NCBI RefSeq assembly: GCF_000691225.1 | Contig: NZ_JMSZ01000030.1 | Coordinates: 1 to 64,000 of the forward strand | Length of the DNA: 64,000 nucleotides | From: Nitrincola lacisaponensis | GTDB lineage: Bacteria; Pseudomonadota; Gammaproteobacteria; Pseudomonadales; Balneatricaceae | Direction of reading: 5' to 3' | Shown here: one piece after another, positions 49,784 to 60,114 of the stretch | Layout of the letters: every line of letters begins with the position of its first letter | Numbering within the stretch: position 1 is the first letter of the stretch | Made by a program: the position numbers and the translations under genes | Notes under the pieces: model-generated | Told to the model about the DNA's origin: nothing | Seen by the model: the letters and a program-made list of their open reading frames with translations, nothing else | Databases searched by the model: none

Positions 49784-51367
49784 ATGTCTCAGCTCCCTGT
49801 CACCCAAGTCCGCCGTGCATTGATCAGCGTTTCTGATAAAACCGGCATCACCGACTTCGCCCGCGCCCTCAGCGCACGCGGTGTTGAAATCCTCTCTACC
49901 GGCGGCACCTACAAACTGCTCCAGGAGCAGGGTATCCCCGCTGTTGAAGTATCTGATCACACCGGTTTTCCTGAAATGATGGATGGCCGCGTCAAAACCC
50001 TGCACCCGAAAATTCATGGCGGCATCCTCGGACGCCGTGGTCAGGATGATGCAGTTATGGCGGCTCACAGCATCGCGCCGATCGATATGGTCGTGGTGAA
50101 CCTCTACCCGTTCGCCCAGACTATTGCCCGGCCTGACTGCGATCTGGACATGGCCATTGAAAACATCGACATTGGCGGCCCGACCATGGTCCGCTCCGCA
50201 GCCAAGAACCACAAGGATGTAGCCATCGTTGTTAACAGCAGTGACTATCCGCGTATTCTGGCGGAACTAGATGCACAACAGGGGCTGAGCTACGCCACAC
50301 GCTTTGATCTGGCGGTCAAAGCCTTTGAACATACCGCTGCTTATGACGGCATGATCGCCAACTATCTGGGTACGCTGACCGAAGGCGATGATCTGGAGCC
50401 TGCCAGCTTCCCGCGTACCTTCAACACCCAGTTTATCAAGGCGCAAGAGATGCGCTACGGCGAGAACCCTCACCAGAAAGCCGCTTTTTACGTTGAAGCC
50501 AACCCGGCAGAACCCTCTGTGGCAACAGCACGACAGGTACAAGGCAAGGCGCTGTCCTACAACAACGTTGCGGACACAGATGCAGCCCTGGAATGTGTCA
50601 AGCCCTTCCGTGAGCCCGCCTGCGTTATCGTTAAACATGCCAACCCGTGCGGCGTAGCGGTTGGAAGCAACCTGCTGGAGGCTTACAACCGGGCCTTCCA
50701 GACAGACCCAACCTCTGCGTTTGGCGGCATTATTGCTTTCAACCGCGAACTGGATGGCAAGACGGCCCAGGCCATCGTAGACCGTCAGTTTGTTGAAGTG
50801 ATTATCGCCCCCACCGTTAGTGCAGAAGCTTCTGACATAGTTGCCAGCAAGCCGAATGTACGCCTGCTCGAGTGTGGTCAGTGGGATGTGCAACGTGCAG
50901 CGGGGCTGGACTACAAGCGCGTCAATGGCGGCTTGCTGATCCAGGACCGTGATATCGGCATGATTGATGTTTCACAGTTGAAAATTGTCACTGAGCGCCA
51001 GCCATCCGAGCAGGAAATCCGTGACCTGCTGTTCTGCTGGGAAGTAGCAAAGTTTGTTAAGTCCAATGCGATTGTTTATGCACGGGATGGCCAGACGATC
51101 GGTATTGGTGCCGGCCAGATGAGTCGCGTCTATTCAGCACGTATTGCTGCCATCAAGGCGGCAGATGAAGGCCTGGAGGTCAAGGGCTCAGTGATGGCAT
51201 CTGATGCCTTCTTCCCTTTCCGGGATGGCATCGACTCTGCTGCCGAAGCGGGTATTACCGCAGTCATTCAACCCGGCGGCTCCATGCGCGATCAGGAAGT
51301 GATCGACGCAGCGAATGAACATGGCATGGCCATGGTCTTTACCGGTATGCGCCATTTCCGCCACTAA
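49784..51367 (+). CDS. purH: Bifunctional AICAR formyltransferase / IMP cyclohydrolase
   Basis: Last two steps of IMP synthesis. The 527 residues comprise an N-terminal MGS-like cyclohydrolase domain (about 1-200; [32 protein letters not shown]) and a C-terminal formyltransferase domain ([11 protein letters not shown] near 225, [10 protein letters not shown] near 285). purD follows 13 bases later. Confidence 0.97.
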   Translation: MSQLPVTQVRRALISVSDKTGITDFARALSARGVEILSTGGTYKLLQEQGIPAVEVSDHTGFPEMMDGRVKTLHPKIHGGILGRRGQDDAVMAAHSIAPIDMVVVNLYPFAQTIARPDCDLDMAIENIDIGGPTMVRSAAKNHKDVAIVVNSSDYPRILAELDAQQGLSYATRFDLAVKAFEHTAAYDGMIANYLGTLTEGDDLEPASFPRTFNTQFIKAQEMRYGENPHQKAAFYVEANPAEPSVATARQVQGKALSYNNVADTDAALECVKPFREPACVIVKHANPCGVAVGSNLLEAYNRAFQTDPTSAFGGIIAFNRELDGKTAQAIVDRQFVEVIIAPTVSAEASDIVASKPNVRLLECGQWDVQRAAGLDYKRVNGGLLIQDRDIGMIDVSQLKIVTERQPSEQEIRDLLFCWEVAKFVKSNAIVYARDGQTIGIGAGQMSRVYSARIAAIKAADEGLEVKGSVMASDAFFPFRDGIDSAAEAGITAVIQPGGSMRDQEVIDAANEHGMAMVFTGMRHFRH

Positions 51368-51380
51368 ACCAGGAGTTTGC

Positions 51381-52670
51381 ATGAAGATACTGATTATCGG
51401 TTCCGGTGGACGCGAGCATGCGCTGGCCTGGGCTGTCGCACGCGATACCAAAGTCACCGCGGTGTATGTGGCACCCGGCAACGCAGGCACAGCGCATGAG
51501 CCTAAAGTCAGCAACCTGGATCTGGACGCTCTGGATACAGAGGGATTGATCCATTTCGCCCGGCAAGAGGCGATCGATCTGACCATCGTGGGCCCTGAAG
51601 CACCGCTGGTCGCGGGTGTGGTGGATGCCTTTCAGGCCGCCGGACTGAAAATATTCGGCCCGAGTGCCGCTGCTGCTCAACTGGAAGGTTCAAAAGCCTT
51701 TACCAAGGACTTTTTGGCACGCCACCAGATTCCAACCGGTGCTTACCAGAACTTTACTGATGTGGATGCAGCACTGGCTTACCTGCGTCAACAGGGTGCT
51801 CCGATTGTGATCAAAGCGGATGGTCTGGCAGCCGGGAAAGGCGTCATTGTCGCCATGACTCTCAGCGAAGCCGAAGAGGCTGTACGCGACATGCTGGCAG
51901 GCAATGCCTTTGGTGATGCCGGACACAGGGTCGTTATCGAAGAGTTTCTGGAAGGTGAAGAAGCCTCCTTTATCGTGATGGTCGATGGCGAACATGTGCT
52001 GCCCATGGCAACCAGTCAGGACCATAAACGTGTAGGCGATGCGGATACGGGTCCCAACACCGGCGGAATGGGTGCTTACTCCCCGGCACCGGTGGTTACA
52101 CCGCAGATTCATGATCGCATCATGCAAGAGGTGATTCTGCCAACTGTCCGCGGCATGGCGGCAGAAGGCAATCCCTATACCGGCTTCCTCTATGCAGGAC
52201 TGATGATCAGCCCGGCCGGAGAGCCTAAAGTGATTGAGTACAATTGTCGTTTTGGCGATCCGGAAACCCAGCCTATCATGATGCGTCTGAATACCAGCCT
52301 GGCTGATCTGTGCCTGGCTGCTCTGGAACAGCGTCTGGATCAGGTGGATGCTGACTGGGATCCTCGTCCTGCTGTTGGCGTCGTCATGGCTGCCGGTGGC
52401 TATCCGGGCGACTATCGTAAAGGCGACGAAATTGAACTGCCTGTCGAACTGGACAGTGACAGTAAAATTTTCCATGCCGGTACAGCCTTGGTCTCTGGCA
52501 AAGTGGTCACTGCAGGCGGACGTGTGCTTTGCGCCACAGCCCTGGGCAAGAGTGTCAGCGAGGCGCAGCAACGTGCCTATCAGGCCGTGCACCAGATCCG
52601 CTGGCAGGATGCATTCTTCCGTCACGATATTGGTTACCGGGCGATTGCACGCGAGCAACAATCGGAATAA
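51381..52670 (+). CDS. purD: Phosphoribosylamine-glycine ligase (GAR synthetase)
   Basis: ATP-grasp enzyme of early purine synthesis. The start at 51381 (MKILIIGSGGREHALAW) has AGGAG upstream and gives 429 residues. VIKADGLAAGKGVIVA near 155, EEFLEGEEASF near 187, GPNTGGMGAYSP near 220 and EYNCRFGDPETQ near 284 are diagnostic. Confidence 0.97.
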   Translation: MKILIIGSGGREHALAWAVARDTKVTAVYVAPGNAGTAHEPKVSNLDLDALDTEGLIHFARQEAIDLTIVGPEAPLVAGVVDAFQAAGLKIFGPSAAAAQLEGSKAFTKDFLARHQIPTGAYQNFTDVDAALAYLRQQGAPIVIKADGLAAGKGVIVAMTLSEAEEAVRDMLAGNAFGDAGHRVVIEEFLEGEEASFIVMVDGEHVLPMATSQDHKRVGDADTGPNTGGMGAYSPAPVVTPQIHDRIMQEVILPTVRGMAAEGNPYTGFLYAGLMISPAGEPKVIEYNCRFGDPETQPIMMRLNTSLADLCLAALEQRLDQVDADWDPRPAVGVVMAAGGYPGDYRKGDEIELPVELDSDSKIFHAGTALVSGKVVTAGGRVLCATALGKSVSEAQQRAYQAVHQIRWQDAFFRHDIGYRAIAREQQSE

Positions 52671-52682
52671 CAGGAGCGAACC

Positions 52683-53054
52683 ATGGACTGTCTGTTTTGC
52701 AAAATTGTGGCTGGCGACATTCCGGCCAACAAGATCTACGAAGATGAACTGGCTGTGGCCTTTATGGATATTAATCCACAGGCTCCCTTTCATGCGCTGA
52801 TCATTCCGCGCCAGCACCTGGCAACGCTTAATGATATCAGCGTCGAGGATCGTGAGGTGGTTGGACATCTGCACTGGGTCGCCGCAAAACTGGCTGCAGA
52901 CCATGGCTTTGCTGATGATGGCTACCGCACTGTCTTTAATTGCAATCGACATGGTGGACAAACCGTCTACCATATTCACCTGCACTTGCTGGGCGGCAAA
53001 CCCTTGGGCTGGCCTCCCTATCAGGATACTCTCAAGGTCGCCATCGACGACTAA
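52683..53054 (+). CDS. HIT-family nucleotide hydrolase (HinT-like)
   Basis: 123 residues with CLFCKIVAGDIPANKIYEDE at the N-terminus and the histidine triad HIHLHLLGG near 97-105. Probably cleaves nucleoside phosphoramidates. Its stop-to-start spacing from purD is 12 bases, so it ends the purHD transcript. Confidence 0.92.
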   Translation: MDCLFCKIVAGDIPANKIYEDELAVAFMDINPQAPFHALIIPRQHLATLNDISVEDREVVGHLHWVAAKLAADHGFADDGYRTVFNCNRHGGQTVYHIHLHLLGGKPLGWPPYQDTLKVAIDD

Positions 53055-53133
53055 GTGACTCTTATGCTGCAGTGCGTCATAATGGCAAAAACTCTGCTAT
53101 TATGATGCTCTGTGACTAACAAGGAGTCAGACC

Positions 53134-54099
53134 ATGAGTGATGCAAACCCCTCTGTCAGCCTGCGTAAAGAACGTCCACCGGTCCATGATCAGCTGGAGT
53201 TCTTTATTGAGCAGGCACGGCAGGCTACACCGATTCGTACGGCTGTCGTTCACCCGGTTGACCATAACAGCCTTATGGGAGCCATCGAAGCTGCCGAGCA
53301 AGGCCTGATTGAACCCTTGCTGGTTGGTCCGGAACACAAGATTCGTGCGGCAGCTGAAGCCGAAGGTGTGGATCTGTCCCCTTACGAAATCGTCAGCACC
53401 GAGCACAGTCATGAAGCTGCCGAACGTGCGTGCCAACTGGTTCGCTGTGCCGAAGCCGTAGCCCTGATGAAAGGCAGCCTGGGTACCTCGGAGCTGCTGG
53501 CAGCGGTGATACACAAAACCAAAGGGATACGTACTGAGCGTCGCCTCAGCCACGTGTGGGTATTCGATATTCCCAACTACCATAAACCTCTGGTCATTAC
53601 TGATGCCGCCATCAATGTGGCACCCGATCTGCTGACCAAGCGCGACATAGTGCAGAATGCGATTAACTTCTGTCACTCGCTGGGCATTCACAAACCCAAA
53701 GTGGCTATTCTGGCCGCTGTCGAGAAAGTGAAACCCGCAATGCAAAGCACGATTGATGCCGCCGCACTGTGCAAAATGGCCGACCGTGGCCAGATCAAAG
53801 GTGCCATACTGGATGGTCCTCTGGCATTTGATAACGCCATTTCGTTACAGGCCGCGATTGACAAGCATATCGACTCTCCGGTTTCAGGCGAAGCCGATAT
53901 ATTGCTGGCACCCGACCTTGAGTCTGCCAACATGATTGCCAAGCAGTTGATTTATCTTGCAGGCGCTAAGTCTGCCGGACTGGCTGTCGGCGCAAAAGTG
54001 CCCATTATCCTGACCAGCCGTGCCGAAGGTACACTGGGACGCCTGGCCTCCTGTGCCATGGCATCTCACATGGTCTACCATCCGGAACAGGACAGCTGA
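53134..54099 (+). CDS. Phosphate acetyl/butyryltransferase-family enzyme
   Basis: 321 residues of the PTA/PTB family, made of the catalytic domain only and without the DRTGG and AAA-like N-terminal parts of E. coli Pta. RTAVVHPVDHNSLMGAIEAAEQGLIEPLLVGP near 35-66, LMKGSLGTSELLAAV, NAAINVAPDL-like ITDAAINVAPDL and DGPLAFDNAIS are family features. The next gene is ackA, 2 bases away, so acetyl-CoA to acetyl-phosphate (then acetate plus ATP) is the likely route. Propionyl or butyryl specificity is possible. Short forms paired with ackA are common in marine and methylotrophic bacteria. Confidence 0.85.
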   Translation: MSDANPSVSLRKERPPVHDQLEFFIEQARQATPIRTAVVHPVDHNSLMGAIEAAEQGLIEPLLVGPEHKIRAAAEAEGVDLSPYEIVSTEHSHEAAERACQLVRCAEAVALMKGSLGTSELLAAVIHKTKGIRTERRLSHVWVFDIPNYHKPLVITDAAINVAPDLLTKRDIVQNAINFCHSLGIHKPKVAILAAVEKVKPAMQSTIDAAALCKMADRGQIKGAILDGPLAFDNAISLQAAIDKHIDSPVSGEADILLAPDLESANMIAKQLIYLAGAKSAGLAVGAKVPIILTSRAEGTLGRLASCAMASHMVYHPEQDS

Positions 54100-54100
54100 C

Positions 54101-55285
54101 ATGAAAACCCTGTTAACCATTAACGGGGGTTCTTCCAGCCTGAAATGCGGCTTGTATCAAGTCCATCAGGACACACTGGAGAATCTCTGTGTTATCAAAC
54201 TGGGTAATCTGCTCGGCAGTGGCGTACGCTTCAGTGCCACTGATGCGGCAGGTACCCCACTGGCATCAACCACACTGGATATGGACGATATCGGCCGGGA
54301 ACAACGGCATCAGGCGGCACTGAATGAAGTGCTCAACTGGCTGCAGCAGCGTTACCCGGACCACCAGCTGGTGGCAACCGGTCACCGCATTGTCCATGGC
54401 GGGAACGCTTTCAGCGCGCCGGTGTTGATCGATGACGAAATCAGCAGCCAGCTGTTACAGTTTATCCCGCTGGCGCCGCTGCACCAGCCCTATAACCTGA
54501 AGCTGATTGAAGCCATTCGGACACTGCTGCCAGCACTGCCGGTGGTCGGCTGCTTTGACACCATGTTCCACGCCAGCCAGTCACGTCTGGAGCGCCTCTA
54601 TGCGCTGCCGCGCCGACTCAGCGATGAGGGGGTGATGAAGTATGGCTTTCATGGTCTGTCTTATGAATTTATTCTGCATCAGTTGAAACAGTGTGACAGC
54701 AGCCAGCTGAAAACCCTTGTCTGCCATTTGGGCGCAGGGGCCAGCATGTGTGCCATTGCCGATGAACGCTCTGTCGCTTCCAGTATGGGCTTTACGGCTG
54801 TTGAAGGTCTGCCCATGGGCAGTCGCTGCGGCAATATAGATCCGGGCGTCCTGCTGTATCTGATGCGTGAATATGCCATGGATGTGGATGCCATTGAGGC
54901 GCTGCTGTACAAAGAGAGCGGCTGGTATGGCGTCTCTGGCGGCATCAGTTCAGAAATGCTGGAGCTGCACAAGGCTGCGCACCCGCATGCAGAAGAAGCC
55001 ATTGACCTGTTCTGCCTGCGCATTGCTGAAGAAGCCGGTCGACTGGCAGCAGCTATGGGGGGAGTCGAGCAGATCGTCTTTACCGGCGGTGTCGGTGAAA
55101 ATGATGCCGATGTGCGCGCTCGGGTCATTGAGCGTTGCCGCTGGCTGGGTGCAGAACTGGATGCCGAGGCAAACCTGAAACATGCCCTGCAGATCAGTAC
55201 AGATGCGTCCGCATTAATGCTACGGGTCATTCCAACGGATGAAGAGATGATGATTGCGATGCATACCCTGCATCAAATTCACTGA
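54101..55285 (+). CDS. ackA: Acetate kinase
   Basis: Converts acetyl-phosphate and ADP to acetate and ATP, reversibly. The start at 54101 (MKTLLTINGGSSSLKCGLY) is chosen; the region upstream is inside the acyltransferase gene. The 394 residues show ATGHRIVHGG, GCFDTMFH, YGFHGLSYEF and HLGAGASMCA, the phosphotransfer/ATP motifs, and TGGVGEND near the C-terminus. Confidence 0.95.
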   Translation: MKTLLTINGGSSSLKCGLYQVHQDTLENLCVIKLGNLLGSGVRFSATDAAGTPLASTTLDMDDIGREQRHQAALNEVLNWLQQRYPDHQLVATGHRIVHGGNAFSAPVLIDDEISSQLLQFIPLAPLHQPYNLKLIEAIRTLLPALPVVGCFDTMFHASQSRLERLYALPRRLSDEGVMKYGFHGLSYEFILHQLKQCDSSQLKTLVCHLGAGASMCAIADERSVASSMGFTAVEGLPMGSRCGNIDPGVLLYLMREYAMDVDAIEALLYKESGWYGVSGGISSEMLELHKAAHPHAEEAIDLFCLRIAEEAGRLAAAMGGVEQIVFTGGVGENDADVRARVIERCRWLGAELDAEANLKHALQISTDASALMLRVIPTDEEMMIAMHTLHQIH

Positions 55286-55297
55286 ATCCGATACAGA

Positions 55298-55332
55298 CGG
55301 GACCGGCAGCATAGCTGTCAGTCCCTGTTTCC
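55298..55332. terminator. Hairpin between convergent ackA and rlmB
   Basis: GGGAC-C-GGCAGC-ATA-GCTGTC-A-GTCCC forms a stem with one G-U pair and a symmetric C/A mismatch. TGTTT follows on the plus strand and CTGT on the minus side. A probable ackA terminator. Confidence 0.55.
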
Positions 55333-55339
55333 AGAGCAG

Positions 55340-56077
55340 CTAGAGTCCGCGCTGACGCACCATTTCATACAGACACACACCGGTTGCGACTGAAACATTC
55401 AGACTGCTGATGCTGCCCAGCATGGGAATTTTGATCAGCTGGTCACAATGCTCTCGTGTGAGGCGGCGCATGCCTTTACCTTCCGCGCCCATCACCAATG
55501 CCGCCGCGCCCTTCAGCTCAACGTCATACAGAGTTTGCTCAGCTTCCCCCGCCGTTCCGGTGATCCAGACACCTGCCTGCTGCAACGCCTGCAAGGCACG
55601 CGACAGGTTTGTCACCTGGATATACGGCACAATTTCTGCCGCGCCACAGGCGACCTTGCTGACGGTCGCGTTCAGAGGTGCCGACTTGTCTTTTGGTGCA
55701 ATCACGGCCAGCACACCCGCAGCTTCAGCCGTCCGCAAACAAGCACCCAGGTTGTGAGGATCAGTTACGCCATCCAGCACCAGAAACAGCGGGTTTTCAG
55801 GCAACGATGCGAGGATGTTCTGCAAATCACTGTCATCACCTGCGCTGATCGCCTTGCACTCAGCCACCACCCCCTGATGCACTCCATCCACCATCGCATC
55901 CAGCCGCTTACGCGCACTGCGCTGAACGGTGACTCCCGCCGCCTCGGCCTCTGCCAGCAAACCGTTCAGACGGTCATCTTCCCGCCCTTCCTGAACAAAC
56001 AGCACTTTGACCCGTGCAGGATCTCGCTGCAACACCGAACCGACAGCATGAAGCCCAAACACCCGCTCTGAAGACAT
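55340..56077 (-). CDS. rlmB: 23S rRNA (guanosine2251-2'-O)-methyltransferase
   Basis: SPOUT-class rRNA methyltransferase, 245 residues. An N-terminal L30e-like substrate-binding domain (VFGLHAVGSVLQRDPARVKVLFV) is followed by LDGVTDPHNLGACLRTAEAAGV near 115, VMGAEGKGMRRLTREHCD and ISSLNVSVATGVCLYE (the trefoil knot). Usual neighbour rnr is not present. Confidence 0.96.
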   Translation of the reverse strand: MSSERVFGLHAVGSVLQRDPARVKVLFVQEGREDDRLNGLLAEAEAAGVTVQRSARKRLDAMVDGVHQGVVAECKAISAGDDSDLQNILASLPENPLFLVLDGVTDPHNLGACLRTAEAAGVLAVIAPKDKSAPLNATVSKVACGAAEIVPYIQVTNLSRALQALQQAGVWITGTAGEAEQTLYDVELKGAAALVMGAEGKGMRRLTREHCDQLIKIPMLGSISSLNVSVATGVCLYEMVRQRGL

Positions 56078-56235
56078 GACACCTGACTCTTGAAAATAAA
56101 GGTCTATGTTAGCAGAAAACCGATCCGGGGAGGCAGTCTGCCATCAGCAGAATCCTGTACAAGGCTTGAAAAGCCCTGCAGCAGCGACAATACTGAAACA
56201 CCTCTTAGGTTTTCATCGGTTATCAGGAGCAGATT

Positions 56236-56712
56236 ATGGGTTTTGCACTTTCCAGTATCACACTGAACAGCCAGGCGTTCACCTCTGGCGGTCCTATTCC
56301 GGCACGTCATACAGGTGAAGGAGAAGACCTTTCTCCAGCCTTGTCCTGGGACCAGGTTCCCGATGGCACCCAAGCCTTTGCCATCATCTGTCACGACCCG
56401 GATGCCCCGCTGGTAAAACAAGGCAGTTATGGTTTTGTCCACTGGGTGCTATACAACCTGCCCGGCAATTTACGTCATCTGGAAGAAGCCACGACTGAAG
56501 GTACGTCAGGCAGCAATGACTTCGGCAAGTCGGGTTATGGTGGCCCTATGCCCCCTGAAGGACACGGCACTCATCATTACTATTTCTGGATACTGGCACT
56601 GGACCGCCCGCTGGATCTGCCTGCCGGTCTGAGTATGGCCGAGCTACTGAGCCAGACAGAACCCTATTTGCTTGGCATCAATCGGCTGGTGGGCACTTAT
56701 CAGCGTGGCTAG
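56236..56712 (+). CDS. PEBP-family (YbhB/YbcL) protein
   Basis: 158 residues of the phosphatidylethanolamine-binding-protein fold, with ALSWDQVPDGTQAFAIICHDPDAPL near 32-56, GFVHWVLYNLPG near 65 and GYGGPMPPEGHGTHHYYFWILALD near 94. No signal peptide, so cytosolic like E. coli YbhB. Ligand unknown. Bases 56078-56235 hold no gene. Confidence 0.9.
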   Translation: MGFALSSITLNSQAFTSGGPIPARHTGEGEDLSPALSWDQVPDGTQAFAIICHDPDAPLVKQGSYGFVHWVLYNLPGNLRHLEEATTEGTSGSNDFGKSGYGGPMPPEGHGTHHYYFWILALDRPLDLPAGLSMAELLSQTEPYLLGINRLVGTYQRG

Positions 56713-56721
56713 TGTTGACTC

Positions 56722-58395
56722 TCAACGTGAAACAACCTCCAAGCCTTCGCGTACCAGGTAGCAGCCTCCCTTACACGCCCGGTTGTGATAGGTTGCCCCA
56801 TCAATTGCGATGCAGACGTTTGGATAGATCATGATTTTGACCGTCACTGTGGCATCACAGTGCGTCTGCTTGCGGCCGTTCAGTCGTGCCTGAACGGCCT
56901 TGATCCGTTCGGCCTTCTGTACATAAGCTTGACGCGTAGCCTTAATTTTAAGACTCAACTGTTCGTTGATTGATGTTTTATGCTCCGGACTTTCAGAAGA
57001 GGCGAGCACTTTCTCCAGTTTTTCACAGTTAGCAAGGCAATTGCTGTACTCCGTCTGAAGCTGCTCTTCCAGCTTGCGTTTACAATTGACTCTGCCGACT
57101 CGGACCTGCGTCGGAACATTCGCATCACTCCCAAGGCAATTGGCAACTATTTCACTGCGGGCAAGGATTTTTCCACCGATAATACAGCCCTTACTACCAG
57201 GCTGGGTCAGATAGACGCCTCCCTTGGCAGACAGGTGGCTTTGCAACACAAACTCACGAACAATAATATCACCGCCGGCACGAAGATAAGCCAGATTGGT
57301 ATATTTAGCTCTGATATTACCGCCTGCTCTGAGGCGTGCCTTGAGAATCAGCTCGTTATTCTGATCACGTCCCAGGTCCTCTCCTGCCACACCGCCAACA
57401 ACAGTCAGATTTCGACCGGCAATCACGGTGGCTTTTTCAACCATACCGCGAATCACAATATCGCCAGTTGCCTTGAGCGAAAAGCCACTGGTAACGTCGC
57501 CTTTCACCTCAACCGACCCATCAAAATCGATATTGCCACTCTCAAGGTTGATCGAATCAATCCGGAGTGTTGGGTCAACAAAGACACCATTTCCTAGCAG
57601 TACAGGATGTCCTTTGACCGTGGCGACTAGTTGATCCGGATTATCCGGATCAACGATTGCACCTTCCACATCAGTATTGAACTCCAGTACTTCTCCGGGT
57701 TCAGCAGGCAACACCTCACCCAGCACAGTCAATCCAGGTACGCCAGCGGTAGGCGGCAAGCGCTGCATCAGCACTTCTCCCCTTTCAACCACAATAAAAT
57801 CCTGCACCTGATGAAAGTCAACCTGCTCTTCTTCTGAATAGCCCGGAAGCAGCTTTTTACAGCCTTCAACAAGCACTTCAAACCGGCTATTCAATCCAGA
57901 CACAGGTTCAATACCACGCGCCACACAGAGACGTTCCGCCTGACCAACCGTCAGCACCTGATCCAAGGCAGCCTGATCCACACAGGTTTCATCGATCCCC
58001 TGCGCTTGCAGCTCTTCAATCAACCAGTCACGGGTTATTGCTTTACCGCCACAAGATGGCAGCACTGTTAGATACACGGCCATTTTATCGGGGTTGACCA
58101 TCCATTCCAGCTCAGCATCTCGTTGATACGCTATGACTTTACTGCACGCATTGCCCTGGCTGGCCTGGAGAATCAGTTCGTCTATCGCAGAATGAGATGT
58201 ATAAAACGCACCATATCCCTGAGCGTCCAAAAGTGCCTGAAGCATGGGTAAGTCTATTTTATGCGCAGCCGGAGAGGACTCCAGTGTTGCCAGTACGGAC
58301 CGGGTGTCTGGATCGAAAGTGAACAAAACCGCTGAAACCAGAGACTGATTTGCAGCAGTGTTGTCCTGGGAAGGTTCAGCTGCTAATGAGGACAT
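56722..58395 (-). CDS. FapA-like DUF342 polymer-type protein
   Basis: 557 residues of the DUF342/FapA family. The N-terminal part (about 1-170) is poorly conserved. The repetitive beta-helix core (about 195-440) has VDPTLRIDSINLESGNIDFDGSVEVKGDV, GDIVIRGMVEKATVIAGRNL, GNIRAKYTNLAYLRAGGDI and GCIIGGKILARSEI. A coiled coil (about 440-515) and a short C-terminal region follow. Homologues are cytoplasmic and linked to envelope signalling or chemotaxis-like functions; exact role unknown. Bases 58396-58577 upstream hold no gene. Confidence 0.85.
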   Translation of the reverse strand: MSSLAAEPSQDNTAANQSLVSAVLFTFDPDTRSVLATLESSPAAHKIDLPMLQALLDAQGYGAFYTSHSAIDELILQASQGNACSKVIAYQRDAELEWMVNPDKMAVYLTVLPSCGGKAITRDWLIEELQAQGIDETCVDQAALDQVLTVGQAERLCVARGIEPVSGLNSRFEVLVEGCKKLLPGYSEEEQVDFHQVQDFIVVERGEVLMQRLPPTAGVPGLTVLGEVLPAEPGEVLEFNTDVEGAIVDPDNPDQLVATVKGHPVLLGNGVFVDPTLRIDSINLESGNIDFDGSVEVKGDVTSGFSLKATGDIVIRGMVEKATVIAGRNLTVVGGVAGEDLGRDQNNELILKARLRAGGNIRAKYTNLAYLRAGGDIIVREFVLQSHLSAKGGVYLTQPGSKGCIIGGKILARSEIVANCLGSDANVPTQVRVGRVNCKRKLEEQLQTEYSNCLANCEKLEKVLASSESPEHKTSINEQLSLKIKATRQAYVQKAERIKAVQARLNGRKQTHCDATVTVKIMIYPNVCIAIDGATYHNRACKGGCYLVREGLEVVSR

Positions 58396-58577
58396 AGGCC
58401 TTTGTAATTATTCTAATGGCTCAAATCGGCTGACTTTGTCAACCATAATACTAACCTATAGCATAACAACTGATCAAAAATCAAACAGCAACATCTAATA
58501 CAGACGTCTGCGCGACTATATACATCCTCCAGTGCCTGTAAAAACCCAGCACTTAGCCAGTAGTCCAGCAGACCCTA

Positions 58578-60023
58578 TCAACACAAGGTTTGACGATATA
58601 CCAACCCCAGATGTGATACGGCATCGTCTATCTGATCGGCCGTATCTGCGCTGAAACCCAGAATTAACCCCTGCTGTTGGTTCAAGGGGTCGTAGGCCGA
58701 TAAAGGACGGGCTCCTATGCCCTCCTGATTGAGGCGCTGACATAGAGCCTGATCCGCACGACCCGATGGCAAAGCCTGAACCAGATGCATACCGCCACCT
58801 GCATCAATCACAGGCAATTCAGATAAAGGCGAAGCCGCGATAGCTGTGATGAGCGCCTCACGGCGTTGCTGGTAAAGCTGGCGCATTTTTTTCAAATGCC
58901 GACTGTAATAGCCCTCAGCCATGAATTTACCAAGCGCATGCTGAGACAGGCGCGTCAGCCCACCATCCTGATAGCCACGTAACTTGAGCATGCCCGGTAC
59001 CAGGGCTGGCGGGAGTACCAGATAGCCCAAGCGCAACGCTGGAAACATGGTGCGGCTGAAGGTCCCGGTATAGATCACCCGCTGTTCTCGACTTAATGCA
59101 TAGAGGGCTGTGATGGGCTGCCCGGTGGCAAACTCGCAGTCAAAATCATCTTCAATAATCCAGCAGTCTTGCTGTTCAGCCCAGTTCAGTAACGCCAGCC
59201 GAGCCTGTAGAGTCAGCGTGTGTCCCAATGGAAAATTACGTGAGGGCGTCACACACAAACACGCTGCCTTCAACCCAGTCGGCAACCCTTGTTGTAATAG
59301 CTGCCAACTGATTGATTCAACCTTCGCACCGGCTGCTCGCATCACTGCCGCTGTTCCCGGATAACCTGGCGATTCAACTAATACCCTGTCATTCGGACAT
59401 AACAGCAACTCAGCTACCAGATGCAGGGCTTGCTGCGAACCTGAAGTAATCAGCAGCTGTGATGCATCCACCTGAATACCCCGACGGCTCGCCAGATGCA
59501 TGACCAGTTCCTCTCGCAACAACCCATCTCCCGCCAAAGGGGTGTGCTGAAGCTGATGCCGGGAGACCGACTGACCCAGGCAGCGTTTCCACTGCTGTAA
59601 TGGAAACGCATCCAAAGCAGGAACCGCCGGCTGTAGACGCTGAGGGGCACGTGTTTCCGGTATACGAAATGCCTGCAAAGCATCCAGGCGGTGATTTAAA
59701 CCCGGTAGCGATGATTGAGCCAAAGCATCTGAGTGGGTTACAGGCGCATGCCGCAACAGATGGGCAGGCAAATCAATCACAAAGCTGCCGGCCCCCTGAC
59801 GGGCTTCAATATAGCCTTCCGCTTGTAACAACTCAAAGGCGCTTTTCACCGTATTACGGGACACATTCAACTGATGGGCAAGCTCCCGCGTAGCCGGTAG
59901 TTGCTCACCGCTTTTCAGCTCGGCAGCGAGTATGGCTTGCTGCAACCAGACAAACACCTGTCGATAACGAGGCAAGCCGGGATGGGTTAAAGGATTAAAC
60001 GGAGTCAGAGGCAAGCGTGTCAA
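58578..60023 (-). CDS. MocR/PdxR-type GntR-aminotransferase regulator
   Basis: Transcription factor with an N-terminal GntR winged helix (about 20-85; ELKSGEQLPATRELAHQLNVSRNTVKSAFELLQ) and a C-terminal aminotransferase-like domain that binds PLP. The PLP region has IYTGTFSRTMFPALRLGYLVLPP. TTG at 60023 gives 481 residues and is the likely start region; an in-frame start at 60122 would overlap the divergent gene. The ribosome-binding site is weak, so the start is uncertain. It faces the FMN-binding gene at 60115, its probable target. Confidence 0.85.
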   Translation of the reverse strand: MTRLPLTPFNPLTHPGLPRYRQVFVWLQQAILAAELKSGEQLPATRELAHQLNVSRNTVKSAFELLQAEGYIEARQGAGSFVIDLPAHLLRHAPVTHSDALAQSSLPGLNHRLDALQAFRIPETRAPQRLQPAVPALDAFPLQQWKRCLGQSVSRHQLQHTPLAGDGLLREELVMHLASRRGIQVDASQLLITSGSQQALHLVAELLLCPNDRVLVESPGYPGTAAVMRAAGAKVESISWQLLQQGLPTGLKAACLCVTPSRNFPLGHTLTLQARLALLNWAEQQDCWIIEDDFDCEFATGQPITALYALSREQRVIYTGTFSRTMFPALRLGYLVLPPALVPGMLKLRGYQDGGLTRLSQHALGKFMAEGYYSRHLKKMRQLYQQRREALITAIAASPLSELPVIDAGGGMHLVQALPSGRADQALCQRLNQEGIGARPLSAYDPLNQQQGLILGFSADTADQIDDAVSHLGLVYRQTLC

Positions 60024-60114
60024 TATTGGGCCTATTAATTTTACAGAAATTGGATCTTTTACTACCCATTTTAGCCCCCTACACTGAGATTTATCCACAG
60101 TAAAGGACACGACC

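Noticed and set aside
51690-52985. Minus-strand open frame of 431 codons across purD and the HIT gene
   Set aside because: It is antisense to two clearly conserved proteins and has no family features of its own.
53134-54099. Full-length Pta
   Set aside because: Only the catalytic PTA/PTB domain is present (321 residues), so the E. coli-type regulatory N-terminus is absent and acyl specificity stays open.
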